This document shows, piece by piece, positions 51,641-63,877 of a DNA stretch of 64,000 bases. The position numbers and the translations under genes are program-made. The notes beneath the pieces were generated by a model. The model saw only the letters and a list, made by a program, of their open reading frames with translations. It had not been told where the DNA came from and did no database searches. Each line of letters begins with the position of its first letter. The first letter of the stretch is position 1. The DNA comes from Gymnogyps californianus (lineage: Eukaryota; Chordata; Aves; Accipitriformes; Cathartidae), in the NCBI RefSeq assembly GCF_018139145.2, contig NC_059478.1:11267001-11331000 (forward strand), in the 5' to 3' direction.

Positions 51641-54384
51641 GATTTACACAGATATGAATGCTATCCATATGTAGCTTTCTATTTATTAAATTTGTTTGTG
51701 TTGTGATACATGAGATTTGCCATTTTATTTGGCAACTGCATTGGTACATATTAGGTAACAGCGTCAGGGTGCTGCGAGGGCTGGGGGCTCCCTGCGGTCT
51801 GGGGATGCTCCCCAGGACACGGCGGGGCATTTGTAATTATCCGTGGTAGGTAACTGCTAATACAGAGTAACCATTTTTACTTTTTTTTATGCATTTAAAA
51901 GCGTTTTGAAATTGAACCTCCTTGCTTCTATTATTTCTTTTTCTTTTGTGTGGAATGATTATTTGCCATTATGTGAATGGCACATAAAAGATATTTTGTG
52001 CACTTGTAAATTCAGCAGGCGTTTTCTTGGCACCTCAATATTCCATTGATGCAGCTGGTACTTTACACTCTTCATTTAAAAACCCCAGTATCTTGCCAAA
52101 TTACATGAAGTCTAATTTGACCTTTACCTCTGTACAGCTAAAAGTGGTGGTATAACCACCCTTTCCCTGTCCAGAAGTAGGAATGAATGTAGAAGAGAGC
52201 AAATGCAGAGTGCTCAAAGCTCTCAGATTTGTATCTCTCAAGATCAAAGAGCTAATCACAATGAATTCATTCCTTTTTCATGAGCAGTAGCTCTTCATTC
52301 TGGCCACAGTTCAAGACAAGAATCGCGTTCAGAAAGTTTGAGTACTTAAGATCCAATTTATATCTCAGGTATGGAGGTGATAGCAAGGGTACAGGCAGGT
52401 CATTGCCCTGATTGCAGTGCAATGTCGCTGCGTGAGAGGTGGCACAGCTGCACCGTCCCCTCCAGACAGCGCTCGTCCACGCTGCTGGTGACTTCTGCTG
52501 TCCCCCACCATGTGCTCGGGTTTTTGTCAAGAAGGGTGCATTCATGGGATAATGTATTTTAAAGAAGATTTAAATAAGAGATGTGTTTGTGGCCGTTAGG
52601 ACTAGAAGGGTAGAGAGTAGCCTTGAAAGGAGAGCAGAAGCTTTGGAAGAGAAGGAGTCGGTGACAGAAGACAGATTTTGGCAAGAGTGAGGGACAGGGG
52701 GAATGTCATAGAAAGATGCAGGACAATGCAGGAAGACAAAGTTTTATTTCATGTAATCTGGGTTGCCGGCCTCCTGAACAGCTGCTTCTCTAGTTCGCTG
52801 CCCGCCATGCTGTGGCAATTCTGCTCTCGCCGTACAGGGGTATGTATTGTTATCCCATATAGCTGGCAATGGAAACCCCATTGCTTTAGTTCTGCAGCTG
52901 AACCTCCAACATTTCTGTATGTTTAGAAGTGATAACCGGTGGAAAGGGTGCTGAGGTAGCCGAGAAGGGAAAGCGGAGCAGTTCTGAGCACTGCAGTGAG
53001 TCCTGGTGAGAGATTGGTGTCCACCTTGGCGACTGTTTAAGTTCACAGAAAATATATGCTTCACAGTTGAGCACTGCACTGGGACTGCAGCCATGACCCA
53101 AACTGGAGGCACGTGAGCCTAGGCAATGAGGCAATCCTGACTGCCCTGTGCCGTGCAGGAGGGTGCCTGCGTTGGCTCGTGCGCGTAGGCTGGGACTGGA
53201 GTTCCTTCATCCCCTCAGTAAATCAAAGCCTATCACAACCAGATTCAAAGCACTCCTAAATAAATGAGCCTTTCAGCTGATGTCAATAGGATTTCTAGTC
53301 TCTTTCCCTTTCCTCGGCATCCTTGCATCCCCAGAGAATATAATCAAGCACAGGAGATTGTAACAATCAGGACTTGGAGATTATGTAGCATCCAGGCACA
53401 GCCTTGAGGAGTCATGTTTGCTGACATTAAGTTGACTACAGCTTTATGGTCATTTTACACATGACAGCATGTCAGCTGTGTAAACCTCGCTGGAACAGGA
53501 GATTGCCTATGACTAGCTGCTGTGAAATGGAAATGATTTGTCTGTGTCAACGTGGACTGAAATCATGGCTGTTGTTTGCTAGTCATTGCAATTTCTCAAG
53601 CTTCTTTTCTAATTCAGTGTAATTTTGTAGCGGAGACAAGGCATTAAGGGGGTTCATGATGCAGCTGTGTGCCAGACCCCCACTTCATCAGTGCCTCCCA
53701 TCAGATGTAATGGGCTTCACCTCAAAAGCACCAGATCATATTGTATTTCTCTAACTTCAGTAGAATGTATTCCAAGGGAAATCTGTGCCATTGCAGAGGG
53801 AAGTATTACTCAAGGTCACTCAGGGTAACAGAAGTGAGCTCTAACTGACGTGATTTCTGTGAACAACCTGTGGATTAAGGTACCATTTAGTGTAACTGGT
53901 GTAGAGTTTGAGCCCGTGGATTCCTGTGCTTTTGGTGTAACTGTATAGATAATGATGAATGTGGTAGTCTGCACCTTGAACTAAAGCAATTTTGTAAATA
54001 ATGATTACTCCTGTTCTCATTTTTCAGACCTAACAAAGCTATATAAAGTTTGTGGTGTAGTTAAGCAACAGGACAATACTTTGAGTAGGGCTTTTGAACA
54101 TAATTCTGTACAAGTCAACTACATTTTGCTTTAAATTAGCATACAAAAATTTAAAATGTTTTGACCTATTTTTTTGAGCAAAAGCTACAGAGTTCCTATA
54201 TGTTCCATAACCTGACCACTCTGTGTGTCACAAGGAAAACAGAAATGCCTTAAGTTTTTGTGATATTCTATTTTACGTGACTTGAAGTACAATAAAGATT
54301 GGGATAAACAGACTTTATGCAACACCACATCCTAGTACAGAACATTTTATAAGAGAAAAGGAATAAAGACTCCCACTGAAAAGC

Positions 54385-54645
54385 TGCTGGTGTCAAATAA
54401 TCATTTATTCTGCTGTTGTTGCCTTGCCCCCATCTACATGACAGGGGCTTAGCTACCAACAGGAAACAATATTCCAACAAATGCTTGTGAAACCCTGTAT
54501 AATTCTTGTCACATCAAAAGCCTATGTGGAACTGTGTGCTTTTGGCTTTAGTGTTCTTTTTTTCTCACACACGAGGAAATATTTATGCTTATCAAGAAAG
54601 AAGGCTACTTTTTACAAACATCCTTCCCCAGCACATCAATGGATC
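54385..54645 (-). other. ATP6V1G3: Probable ATP6V1G3 3' untranslated region
   Basis: This is sequence downstream of the TAA stop on the minus strand, up to just past the first good polyadenylation hexamer. It has no open continuation of the coding frame and is AT-rich, as expected for a 3' UTR. The low-coordinate end is approximate because the cleavage site cannot be read from sequence alone. Confidence 0.55.
54404..54409 (-). terminator. Candidate polyadenylation signal of ATP6V1G3
   Basis: A canonical AATAAA on the minus strand (TTTATT on plus) lies 237 bases beyond the ATP6V1G3 stop codon. It is the first canonical hexamer I find downstream in that direction and sits at a typical distance for a short 3' UTR. 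Its use is inferred from position. Confidence 0.55.
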
Positions 54646-54819
54646 TTAAACTGCGTGTCTGAAGTTTGGGTGAACTTCAGGGTTGATGTCACATATCGTG
54701 CTCAAAAGCTTTTTCATTATGCTCTCCATGTTCTTGTGGTAGCTGCTAGTGAGGTTTCGGACGGTTTCTGTTGTTTGCTCTTCTATTTTAGCAGAGAGGT
54801 TACCTTGGGAGCCCATTAC
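54646..54819 (-). CDS. ATP6V1G3: ATP6V1G3 last coding exon (V-ATPase subunit G3, C-terminal half)
   Basis: This exon encodes the C-terminal half of subunit G isoform 3 of the vacuolar H+-ATPase. Subunit G pairs with subunit E as a coiled-coil peripheral stalk that holds the V1 ATPase head against the membrane V0 ring; G3 is the kidney-enriched isoform in mammals. On the minus strand an acceptor (CTTTTCAG, AG at 54820-54821) opens a 57-codon frame ending in TAA at 54646-54648. The peptide begins VMGSQGNLSAKIEEQT, then SSYHKNMESIMKKLLS, and ends ICDINPEVHPNF plus four residues. These blocks match the MGSQ-NLS, Y-K-MES-M--LLS and CD--PE-H-N(Y/F)R blocks of G3. The start MGSQGNLSA also resembles G2, but the MES-M block and exon 2 favour G3. 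The exon begins in phase 0, as exon 2 requires. No stop, frameshift or missing splice site is seen, so the gene looks intact here. Confidence 0.93.
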   Translation of the reverse strand, partial: VMGSQGNLSAKIEEQTTETVRNLTSSYHKNMESIMKKLLSTICDINPEVHPNFRHAV

Positions 54820-57800
54820 CTGAAAAGCAGAAGTTCTCTGAGCAAAATAAAGGGTTATATATGACTATGTTTATTGTACTTCATCATCTAGCATAAACAT
54901 AACGCAAACATGTCACAGTGCTTCCCAACAGTAAGGGTATGATCTAGGTTGAACTGTATGCATAAAAATAGGATTAAAGGGAACTCTTTCATATGCTCAT
55001 TAGCAATGGGAATCTCACCATGTAATGAAAGTTTCCCAGCTCACTGTGGGAACAACATTGTACATGTTTTGTCTTTTATATCTCTCATTTTAATTTGTTT
55101 TCTATTTTAATAACTAGTCAACTAAGTTCTATCACCAGTGTGCTTCGTTTGGCCTCACTGAGAAAGAATGTGAGCGCGGCTAAGGAGCAAAACATGGGAA
55201 AGCCTTCCTGACAATGCATAATTACAGTTTCAGCGTACTTGAAATGTCTTCAGCAGTTAGTGATGTATAACCCTCAACAGGCCTCAGACAAGGTCTTTTA
55301 ATGTTACATTTTCTTATCTGGCGAAATACCAGACAGCTTCTGGCACAGTTAATATCAGGACATTCGCTTAGAATTTAATTGACTCTAGACTCGCTGAACA
55401 TTTTAGCAAGGTTATGTTATAAACAGATGCATGCGTTCCAAATCCGTGACTTTGCTCCTTCCTCCCCCACTGCCCCAACATCCCTTGAATTATTCCCTTA
55501 TGGAAAAGTCCTTCAGATACTAGCAGAGAAATTGGTTTCCAGCTAAAGAATTCCACAGGGGAGAGCAGAAGACATTTCTGCACGCTGACGGAGTAAGAAA
55601 GGAATAAGTAACATATTCTTCTTGTTCCTGCCATGGTTCTCTGGGGTGGACTAGCAGCTGAAGCTAACCTGTGATGTTAGTGGGATACCTCGAGGATGAC
55701 CAGAAACAAGGGAGGAGTCATTAGCTTTATTTTCCATGTGATTTCAGCCCAACTTAGTCCTTAAAAGAAGGAAAAGCAGCTGAGTTAAGACCTTCTGCAC
55801 AAATCACCTTTGCAATTCTATTTATCAGTACCTGGCAATGTAGTAAGAAGTTTGTCCATAATCCAGATGTAAAACGCTTTCCGATTTGGAAGAAATACAG
55901 GGCATAGACACAGTTGTAAATATCGGGAAAAGATTATAATTTTATATAGTAACTATTTTTAGCTGGCGTTTTATTTTAGCTTTTAGACAAGTTGTAAGGG
56001 TCTCATGTGGGAAAGATTGTACAGCTTAGACCAGATTTATGAAGCTGATTTTTTCCACTGGGGAAAATAACTTTCTAGAGATCCCAGATGGTTGCATGTT
56101 ATCCAGCTACTAAATGCTTTTGAAAAACCTCAAGAAAAGTATTATGATTTTAAGAAGAGCCTCCGTAGACTGGGAACCTGCTCTCTCAGTTCATGCTAAT
56201 ACTGTAACTTGAGATAGTTGATTCTTACTCTTGTACGTATTTTTTTTTCCCTTTTTTCTGCTTCTGAATTTGAAGACCACCTTCTTGTCAGAATGCAGAC
56301 AATACTCTGCTTAGTCTATGATTTCTGCTGACCTTGAAGGTCTGTACCTTATTTTGCCCATACTGGTTTTATGCTAGTGTCATTCCAAAGTTGCTAAAAC
56401 ATTACATTGACTTGGAAGCTACAAAATTCAGAACTAGGCTGCACATCTCCAGAGTTTGGTGATCTCAGACCCTGAGTACAAACACCATGAGCACTAGCAA
56501 AATTGGTTTGAGATCCAGGCTTAAATTTTGTGTATTTTGAAAAAAGATCTTGCGTATTGTCACTCTAACCTCAAATTAATCGCTATTTTCTGTTGCTGCT
56601 GTTGTTCATTCTGGACTGGTGTGGAACACCTCATAGTATGAGAAAATTTACCCCAGTTTGGATATAGCAACACAAAGTAAGAGGAGGAATAGCATTAAAT
56701 GAGACTATGACAAAGAATTAAAAATACTTGTGTCCGAATACCTGAGCTAGTAAACTGAACTGGGCTTCAGACTTCCATCTGCACTGGCTTAGCTAGAACT
56801 CCTGACTGCCTTCCAGGCACAGGTTAATAATGATGACATTTGTCTGGGTAGATAAATGTTCAACATAATGGGGTCAGGGAACGTGAAGGAGGACCGCAAT
56901 GATCTGGTACAACACACTGTCATTTGAGGAGCAATACGTGCTCTGTCCTGCTTGTGTGAAATGTTCAGTCGACAAACAGTGGCCTTTCCCTGCAGCTTTA
57001 ATTTTGTTTGTGATGAAAAAATTGAGTTCACACCAAAGCAACATCTTTTCTCTTCTGCTATTTCAGACCTAAAACAAGAAGTCTTGCTTGACTGAAAAGG
57101 TGAACAAATTTTAGAGGTGTTTTTACTTTATTTTAGTGTCAGTAAACATCTGAATTGTACATATGAGACAAGTCCACCTGGCCTGGCTGTGTGACAGTGT
57201 GTCAGGGCTGGCAGTGTATGTTAGAGACTGTGTGTATATATCTGTTCCTAAGGCTTGTGATCTCTGCTGGAAAATGTTTTATGTTAAGAGTGACTGAAAT
57301 GACAGGTTTATAAAGCAGTTTTTATTTGACCTCTTTGGCTTTTTTTGTGGCTGCTTTTGCACATGTAGTTTCCTTGCCTTTGCACAAAACAAGCAGGGGA
57401 AAAAACAAGAACAAAAATGTAAGAGGAAGGTCACCAAGTAAAAAGAGAATGGTTTGTGAACCTTCATGAAAATACTAGAGAAAACTGCAAGGTGGCATAA
57501 ATGTATAAAATGTACTATAATTCAGATATGAAAATATCAGCCAGATCAATTTTACTATGAAAACATAGTGAAAAACTCCAAAGTTTTGGTGATTTCTGTT
57601 CATCAAAGATGCAGTCTTGTATGCAGTCAAAAAAGTCAGCTGAAGTGGAACAGAAATAGAAAGAAAGATTTTAAATCTTTGCTTTTACTGAAACCTCCAG
57701 TTTCAAAACAGGAATGAGGTCTGTCTGGAGTTAAAGAAAGAGGACCCACAGGTATTTTTCCTTAAGGGAGATACGTCTTCAAAGGACAAGCATGAACCAA

Positions 57801-58027
57801 ATACAGAATCTGGACAATTTTAGTGGTGAAAGTCCACAATACCTTCCACAAATGCATTCAAAACCTGTGAAGAAGTCAAAGTGAAGCATCTACACATCAT
57901 AGGTGAGATCTCTGTGTTTAATCAGTATGATCACGTTGGTTTGCAGAAGTCGCCATGTAACCCTGAAGCAATTTGTTTTACTATTGAGCAGATTGACACT
58001 GCAAAAGAACATACGCAGGTTTCTTAC
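54820..58027 (-). other. ATP6V1G3: ATP6V1G3 intron 2
   Basis: This is the intron between the two recognised ATP6V1G3 exons. It is bounded on the minus strand by GTAAGAA at the high-coordinate end and CTTTTCAG at the low-coordinate end. It is AT-rich with short T and A runs. I see no further exon, RNA gene or recognisable mobile element inside it. Open frames on either strand (for example minus 56789-57031 and minus 57279-57467) have no recognisable similarity and are probably chance. Confidence 0.85.
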
Positions 58028-58128
58028 ATTTGTTTGCTTGTTCCTAAATTCCTTCTCCCTTTGTAACCGGTAGTGGTCTATCTCGGCTATGGCTTCTTCT
58101 TTGGCCTGCTTCAGCCTCTTTCCCTTTC
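58028..58128 (-). CDS. ATP6V1G3: ATP6V1G3 exon 2 (V-ATPase subunit G3, central coiled coil)
   Basis: This 101-nt internal exon encodes the most conserved stretch of V-ATPase subunit G. The minus strand shows a pyrimidine-rich acceptor (TTTCTTCCCCCATTAG) just above 58128, and a donor (AAT then GTAAGAA) with GT at 58026-58027. The first two bases (GA) complete a split codon, probably Arg, and 33 full codons follow. They read KGKRLKQAKEEAIAEIDHYR then LQREKEFRNKQTN. The RLKQAKEEA--EI--YR-QR-KEF signature is the family hallmark, and KGKR before it fits isoform G3 better than G1 or G2. The exon ends in phase 0 and joins the exon at 54819 across a 3,208-bp intron. An ATG 18 bases upstream of the exon opens the frame by chance from within the intron and is not the start codon; the true start is in an upstream exon. 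Confidence 0.95.
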
Positions 58129-58453
58129 CTAATGGGGGAAGAAACATGGATTTACTTCACACTTGTCACTGTATCCCAAAAGATGAATCTCTCTGAATCA
58201 GAGGTATTTTACATGGCATAGTAAAGCGGACAGATCTTCGAGCAAAGTTAACAGCAGCTTTATTTGCAAAAGAATGGTCAGAAGAGCCAAAGTGATTTTA
58301 GGTAGGGTACTTTTTGATTGAAAGCCAGTCATGCAAGTACCCATCTTCTGAGACCAACTCCCTGTGCAAAAGCACACATCAAATGAAAAGCTTGTTGGTT
58401 TGCTAACAACAGAAGTCTTTTTGCAACTACACATTTTCTCATAACACAAATGC

Positions 58454-58473
58454 TTTTTTTTTTTTTTTTTTTT
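58454..58473. repeat. Homopolymer of 20 T
   Basis: Twenty T residues between AAATGC and AATCACAGC. It could be an old retroposon tail read on the other strand, but no attached element body is recognisable. Confidence 0.85.
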
Positions 58474-60999
58474 AATCACAGCTTGGTGTTTAAATAAATA
58501 TCTATCTTTCCTTCATCAGCAATAGTAGCAGCCAGATAACAGATTTTAGTTGTCACTGATGGGAAAAGACGTTATTCTGTAAGATTTGCTGTATTGATTG
58601 GTTGCCAGCATCCCTTCATCCCACACCAACTGGATTCTGCTTAGAGCTGGCAGATTTCCAAAGTACTGCAAGATACGTCTTAACCACTACCAAACTGAGT
58701 TGCAACCTTCAGCCTTTGTCCTCTTCTCTCCCACCCTTTTCCCCTAACATTTGTTAAATGCAGAGATGAGGGATTAAGAGAAAAAGGAGGTCAATGGTAT
58801 TCTCTACCAATGCATAGAAAATATGAAAGTGATTAAAAAGACTTTTTTTTTTTTTCCTTTTCTTTTTAAACAGGAGTGTGATCTGTAAGGTGGCATTTTA
58901 GGCTGTAGTGGAAACAAGAGCCTTCCTCCCGAACAGGCTTGTTTACATACTTAATTTTTTTCACTGTGAATAGTTACTTTGTCTTAGGTAAAATGCTAAG
59001 GGTTTGTCAAGTCAAACCCACGTAAGTCATTGCAGGACTGGGCATAAGGTAGTTCCCGGGTCTAGAAGGGATGTTATATAAAGAATGGGAGTAAAAGGTT
59101 TGATGGGAATGTGATGCTTAAATTTTCACATGAAGTAAGTGTTGAACATGTCACAAGCACCCCATGGAGATGCATCTCTGTCTGCCTGTTTTGTATGAAG
59201 TCGGTAAAGTTGCATGGATCTCCACAGGACTCTGCTATACTACTTTGTGAGGAAGAAGTCACTTTCTAACTGATGGGGCTGTAAACTTCTTGCATTGAAA
59301 GTTGGTATGTTATGTTTGAGACACCTGGGCTGATGCTGATTTTTGGGGTCTCTTTCTGCTGTACAGCTAGAATTTTAGGAGTGGGAGGGGATAAGCTTGC
59401 TCCCTTTTCTTAACAGGATAAATGTCTTTGATGGCTGAAAAAGCTATTGCTTAGTTGCTTAAATTAGCATCCCACAAGAACGAAAGAGTGGAGGTTAGGC
59501 AACTAAAAAAGGCATCTTGATCTGATGTGTGAAACATCAATTTATTTATTTACTTATTGTAACCACCTACTTAACATCACTGAGCAATATGAATACTTTT
59601 GTAAGTTTGGTTTGGGGTTTTTTTGATACCTTTCAATTCAAGCACAAAAGTTGAAAACAGTACCTTTTCTGCAATCCTAAGGAACATTCTCCAGCTAGGC
59701 TAGAAAGACGAGCATTAGTATCTCTGATTTATTTTCTCCAGGCTGCTACCTTGGATTGGTTACACCTGTGCTGGGCTGCTGAAGCCTTACCAGGTGTGGC
59801 ATATAGCAATCTGCTTCCACTGAGCGTGGCACAATGAGGAAGCTGAATCTTGGGAGGAAGACTGTTGGTTTTGATACATCTGAGATTCAACAAGAGCCTG
59901 GGTAAAATGCCTGATCCAGCAGTAAAGTATTTGCCCAGTTGACGGCTCCTTCTGAAGTCATTAGCTGCAGATGGGTGAGTAGAAGCAGAGAGATGCCTGA
60001 AATGTGAATTTCCTTTTAAAGTCTTGATTCCTGGACTGTTTGGTTTTGTGGGTGTGCTTATTGTGGGACCTGGGGTGCGTGATTGTATAAAGGCTTTTTA
60101 CAGGAAGGAGCAACCTGGTGAGGAACTAGATAGCTTTAGTGACTCTCAGTTCATCAGTGCAGTGCTCTCTTGTGTAGTTAATTATAGTTCTCAGAGTCCT
60201 TCTGCCACTGAGGCACTGTGCTCACGTATAAAGGGGCAGAGAGGCGGTTTAAAACCTAGCGTGTACTTTCCCACAGTTTGTATTTGTTTGATAAGGGCCG
60301 ATTCCCTCAGTTTCTGCCACTCACTGTATGAAGTCTTGGGACCGGCATGTGTGAACTGACAGATTTGTGTAAGAGCCTGACATTAGTCTGGACAACAAAA
60401 TTTGGAACCAGGCTTATGTCTCTATTTTGAAGTTTCCCTTATTCTCCTCTCTAAATTTGGAGCTGATCAGTCTTTTATAGAGCTTTCCTCTAGGAGTGGA
60501 GCCGGGGGGTGATTCTCTGGAGCTGGAAGTCGTGGGGAGTGACTACGATGAAGCTCTGCCAGTTTCACCAGCTGAGGAACTGGATCTCTGTAGCAAATTA
60601 AATTATTTCAAAATCAGTGGGATTTTAATTTCAAATTCCATCTGGGGGGCCATCTGTAGTAAATATGTTGCATATTTGGCCACCGGATAGATAAATAAAT
60701 CCATTTAAAATGCACAAAATGGAAAGAGATTAACTGTGAAACAACAGTTCGTTTGCCTCTGACAATGTAGCTAGTGAACCAAAAAGTATATATATACATA
60801 CATGTCAGCTCTTGACAGTGCACTGGAGTAAGCACAATACATAGGGTGTCACTGTAGGGTGGCAGCCATTTCATTCTTCCATGATGCCTTTAGGATTGGC
60901 ACAGCAGGAACCTGCTGCTTCCTATTTAATTAAGTGGAAAAGCTGTGAGTAAATTACTGCTAGTTCAACAACGTTGTGGACAGAATCGGCAACTGCCAA

Positions 61000-61019
61000 C
61001 ATATGCGATAGCGCATATG
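61000..61019. repeat. Perfect 8-bp inverted repeat with 4-base spacer
   Basis: CATATGCG and CGCATATG are separated by ATAG. Each arm contains an E-box CATATG and an octamer-like ATGCG. The flanking 200 bp is AT-rich with several homeodomain-type ATTA cores. A regulatory role is inference only. Confidence 0.7.
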
Positions 61020-63877
61020 CTGCACCTGATTAAGTTAAGCAGAAACTAGAGCTTAACCTGCTGTTTCACTAGAGACAAATGAAAATTAATTATTCAGTCT
61101 GTTATTAACCACTTGTCTGCTAGCTTAGTTGTGCAATACGGGATTGCTTTTTCAAAGTTCTACTGATCTTCTGGGTGGGATTCTCTACAGAGCACAGCCG
61201 AGCTGAAATCAGACCTTACACACTGAAGGGTGGCAGAGCGTTGAAATTCAGCTAAGATCATGCAAAAAGAGGGCAAGAAATACAGGAGGATGGGCAAACC
61301 AACCTGTCCCTACCATGTTTCCTCCAGGACGATAACGGTGAGGTACAGAAAGCTCCAAGTTTGAAGAGCCTTTTGCCCCACAGGGCATGCTGTGGGGGCC
61401 AGGTTTGCTGCCGCCCCTTTGTCCCTCCTTCCCATCCTTGAAGACGGGGAGCAGCAAAGCAGCTGTGCTGTGCCTGGTTTCCTTCTCCACTGTTGTCCAT
61501 GATGACGGTAGCTGACAGCCTATAAATTTCTAGGTGTCATGTTAAATGGGCCAAATCTTAACCAACTTTCTGTAACAAGTCAGCCCTGTATTAGATTTTC
61601 TTACCTAACATGGGAAGGCATTATTAGGATGGAGAAAGGCTGTATTCTTCTTTCTAGGTATTTCTGTGATGATAATGAAATACCTAGCTCTGGTTAGATC
61701 CAAAAGAACTGGTGAGGTTTTTTAGGTTGTTGGGGGTTTTTAGATCTTGCAAGAAAAAGACAGTAGAAAGCAAAAATGTTGCATTCTAATTTGCTCAAAC
61801 ACTAAGTTATCTTGCTTTCCAAAAATGGCCATGCTAAAATTGGCTTTCTGTTTTCAAACATATCATCTAGGCTTCTAGCTGAATTTCTGCATAGAAATCA
61901 TGTCATATGAAGAAGTTGCCAAAAATTAATCATATGTTCTTTAAATAGGACCATTTCAGTTGTCTTCAAGAGTGTTAAATTGTCTGCAAAATGGGATTTA
62001 GGGATGCTCATTTTGAGAGGGCTATTTTGCACTTTTAATAAAATACAATAGAAGCAGCTGATCAGTATGTATAGCTTTTTCAGTAGCTAAAATATGTCCT
62101 GGATATTATCCAAGAGAGTGCCATGGATATAATTCTGTTTACAATATCTTATTTTGATTAAAATTTGTTTTTAATCTGATTTTTCTGAAAGCTTTCATCT
62201 GAGTTTTCATTTTATTAGGCACTAGAAATTCAAGCCAAGATATTAAAAAAATCTATAGGAAAACAAGTTTTGCTAAACCCAGTGTTCATGACACATTTGT
62301 TTCCCTTGTTTTACCCAAAAGAATTTTCAGGAATTGATGTCTTGGCTCTGACAATGCTCAGTTATTTCTGGGATCCAAATTATGCTTAAAGCAAAAATAA
62401 TAGATAAAGCAGTGCTGTGTATAAAAGGCCAAAGGATTGCAGACTGTTTTGGTTTGTCTTTAATCAGTTTAATAGTTTCAGCCTTGCTTGTGTGCATTTG
62501 CCAACAGACTAATAATAATTTGTCAGGTATAAATGACATCAGCCAATGATACAGTAAAGATATTGCAAGCCAGGATAAAGGGTATTGAGCAAGAAGTATG
62601 AAAAAGCATGTACAGATGAGGTTTAGCACTGTATTTTTGCTTTGCTTCATGTCTATAAATATAATTTTATTTATTTGCTAATTTTTTGGTTATCCAAAGT
62701 GGATTTTTGCATTACAAACAGCTGCACACAAGTCAGCAAAAACTAGGCCCATTATCTGTTTATATACAATATTATGTGCGTTCGTGCTGCTTTTTGATCT
62801 GGTTATGTGGGTATCAACTGTAAACACTGAAGGGTTTGCATAAGGGTAGTTGTGCTAATCACATTTCCTTGAAAATGACTTTTCCCGGTTGTGTCCCATG
62901 AACAACCTGCCGTTCATTCTCCTCATGTTACAGTGTAAACAGAATAGTCAGACTCATTCGCAGGTAGTGTTGTGCAATGACTGTTTGTGGTGACAAAGGA
63001 GGTCGTATCTACAGTTTAGGAGGGACGGGACTGCATTAGCACTCGCTGGACGGGTTCATTGCTTTCACTTGCAGCCCAGATCTGCAGTGTGCCAGGCCCT
63101 GGGCAGAAGCCGCTGATCTGAACTGGTGCCAGGTGGATCTGGGCTGGCTTTTTCTGGCGTGAAGCAGCACGTCCTCACCTTGTTTCACTGAATTGTGTGT
63201 GCATGGGTTAACCAATTGCACTGGATATATTGGTTACATTTCGTGTATTTCCTTTTATCTTAGTTTTTACGCTCAAACTATGCAATCCTTTATGCTGATC
63301 TAACTGCAGAATCACTCTGGGGAAGAGACTGTTGAAGTAATTCTGACTTGGCATAACTGGATTTGGCACTAAAAGAATCCCTTTTGTCCTCGTCCCACAG
63401 TATTTAAGTTATGCTGGTATAGTTAGGTATCTAAGGTGGTGTAGTGACATTGCTATGATAAATATTGAAATTAAGGACAACATGGAAATCTTTTTATTTT
63501 TTATTTTATTTTGTAGCCTCATTGCAAAACTTTTGTAGTGTTGAATATAATAATGATTGTCTAGGTATAATTATTCTGTTAGATTAGCTATAATGCTTGA
63601 TTTAGCACAGAATCCAGGGTGGGCTAGTCCTTAGAAAAACCCAAATCAGAAACATTAAGGCCTGACCTTGCTTGTGTGATCATGAGATCTAAAATTCACA
63701 AGAGCTTTGCTGTTCGCACCCTAGTAGAAACTGTTAGCAGTATTTAACATGAACAAAAAGACCTCCACCAAGGTCTTTAGGCTGTAGATGAATATGCCAC
63801 TTCATTAGTTATTTAAACTTTTTGCCCTTGATCTGCTATACATAGGAATAAAATCTCTTAGAACTGCTTGAGGCTTT

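Larger units (their letters stand above)
39746..54384. other. Intergenic, downstream of ATP6V1G3; no gene recognised
   Basis: This interval holds the CpG-island-like segment near 42 kb, two T-rich tracts and two short tandem duplications. Remaining open frames (for example minus 49717-50079, minus 52744-53112) are unrecognised. It is the 3' flank of ATP6V1G3 and ends at the inferred polyadenylation region. Confidence 0.55.
58129..63877 (-). other. ATP6V1G3 intron 1 or 5' region; no exon recognised
   Basis: The interval above exon 2 on the minus strand should hold intron 1 and possibly the first coding exon. I looked for the reverse complement of the conserved subunit G N-terminus (the QGI-QLLQAEKRA block) followed by a donor, and did not find it. 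The start codon therefore probably lies past 64000. Contents include a 20-T run at 58454-58473, a pyrimidine tract before an AG at about 58845-58874, and an 8-bp inverted repeat at 61000-61019. Several chance open frames are present (for example plus 60024-60359 and minus 62327-62650), none recognisable. Confidence 0.6.

Noticed and set aside
1..54384. NEK7 exons expected to the left by synteny
   Set aside because: I looked for conserved NEK7 kinase and C-terminal blocks on plus and recognised none, so NEK7 is not annotated here.
54481..54864. 127-codon open frame on plus
   Set aside because: It is the antisense shadow of the ATP6V1G3 last exon, running in register with its codons. The minus strand has the conserved protein and splice sites.
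57890..58147. 85-codon minus-strand frame beginning at an ATG just upstream of exon 2
   Set aside because: Only the 101-nt core between the acceptor and donor is coding. The first few residues and everything after the donor are intronic read-through.
58840..58905. Strong polypyrimidine tract followed by AAACAG on plus, like a splice acceptor
   Set aside because: All three frames after the AG stop within a few codons and no plausible downstream donor follows. It lies antisense to ATP6V1G3.
60496..60690. Acidic 64-codon frame on plus that looked exon-like
   Set aside because: The acidic part is short and it then runs into hydrophobic, AT-rich sequence. No acceptor or donor fits and no family is recognised.
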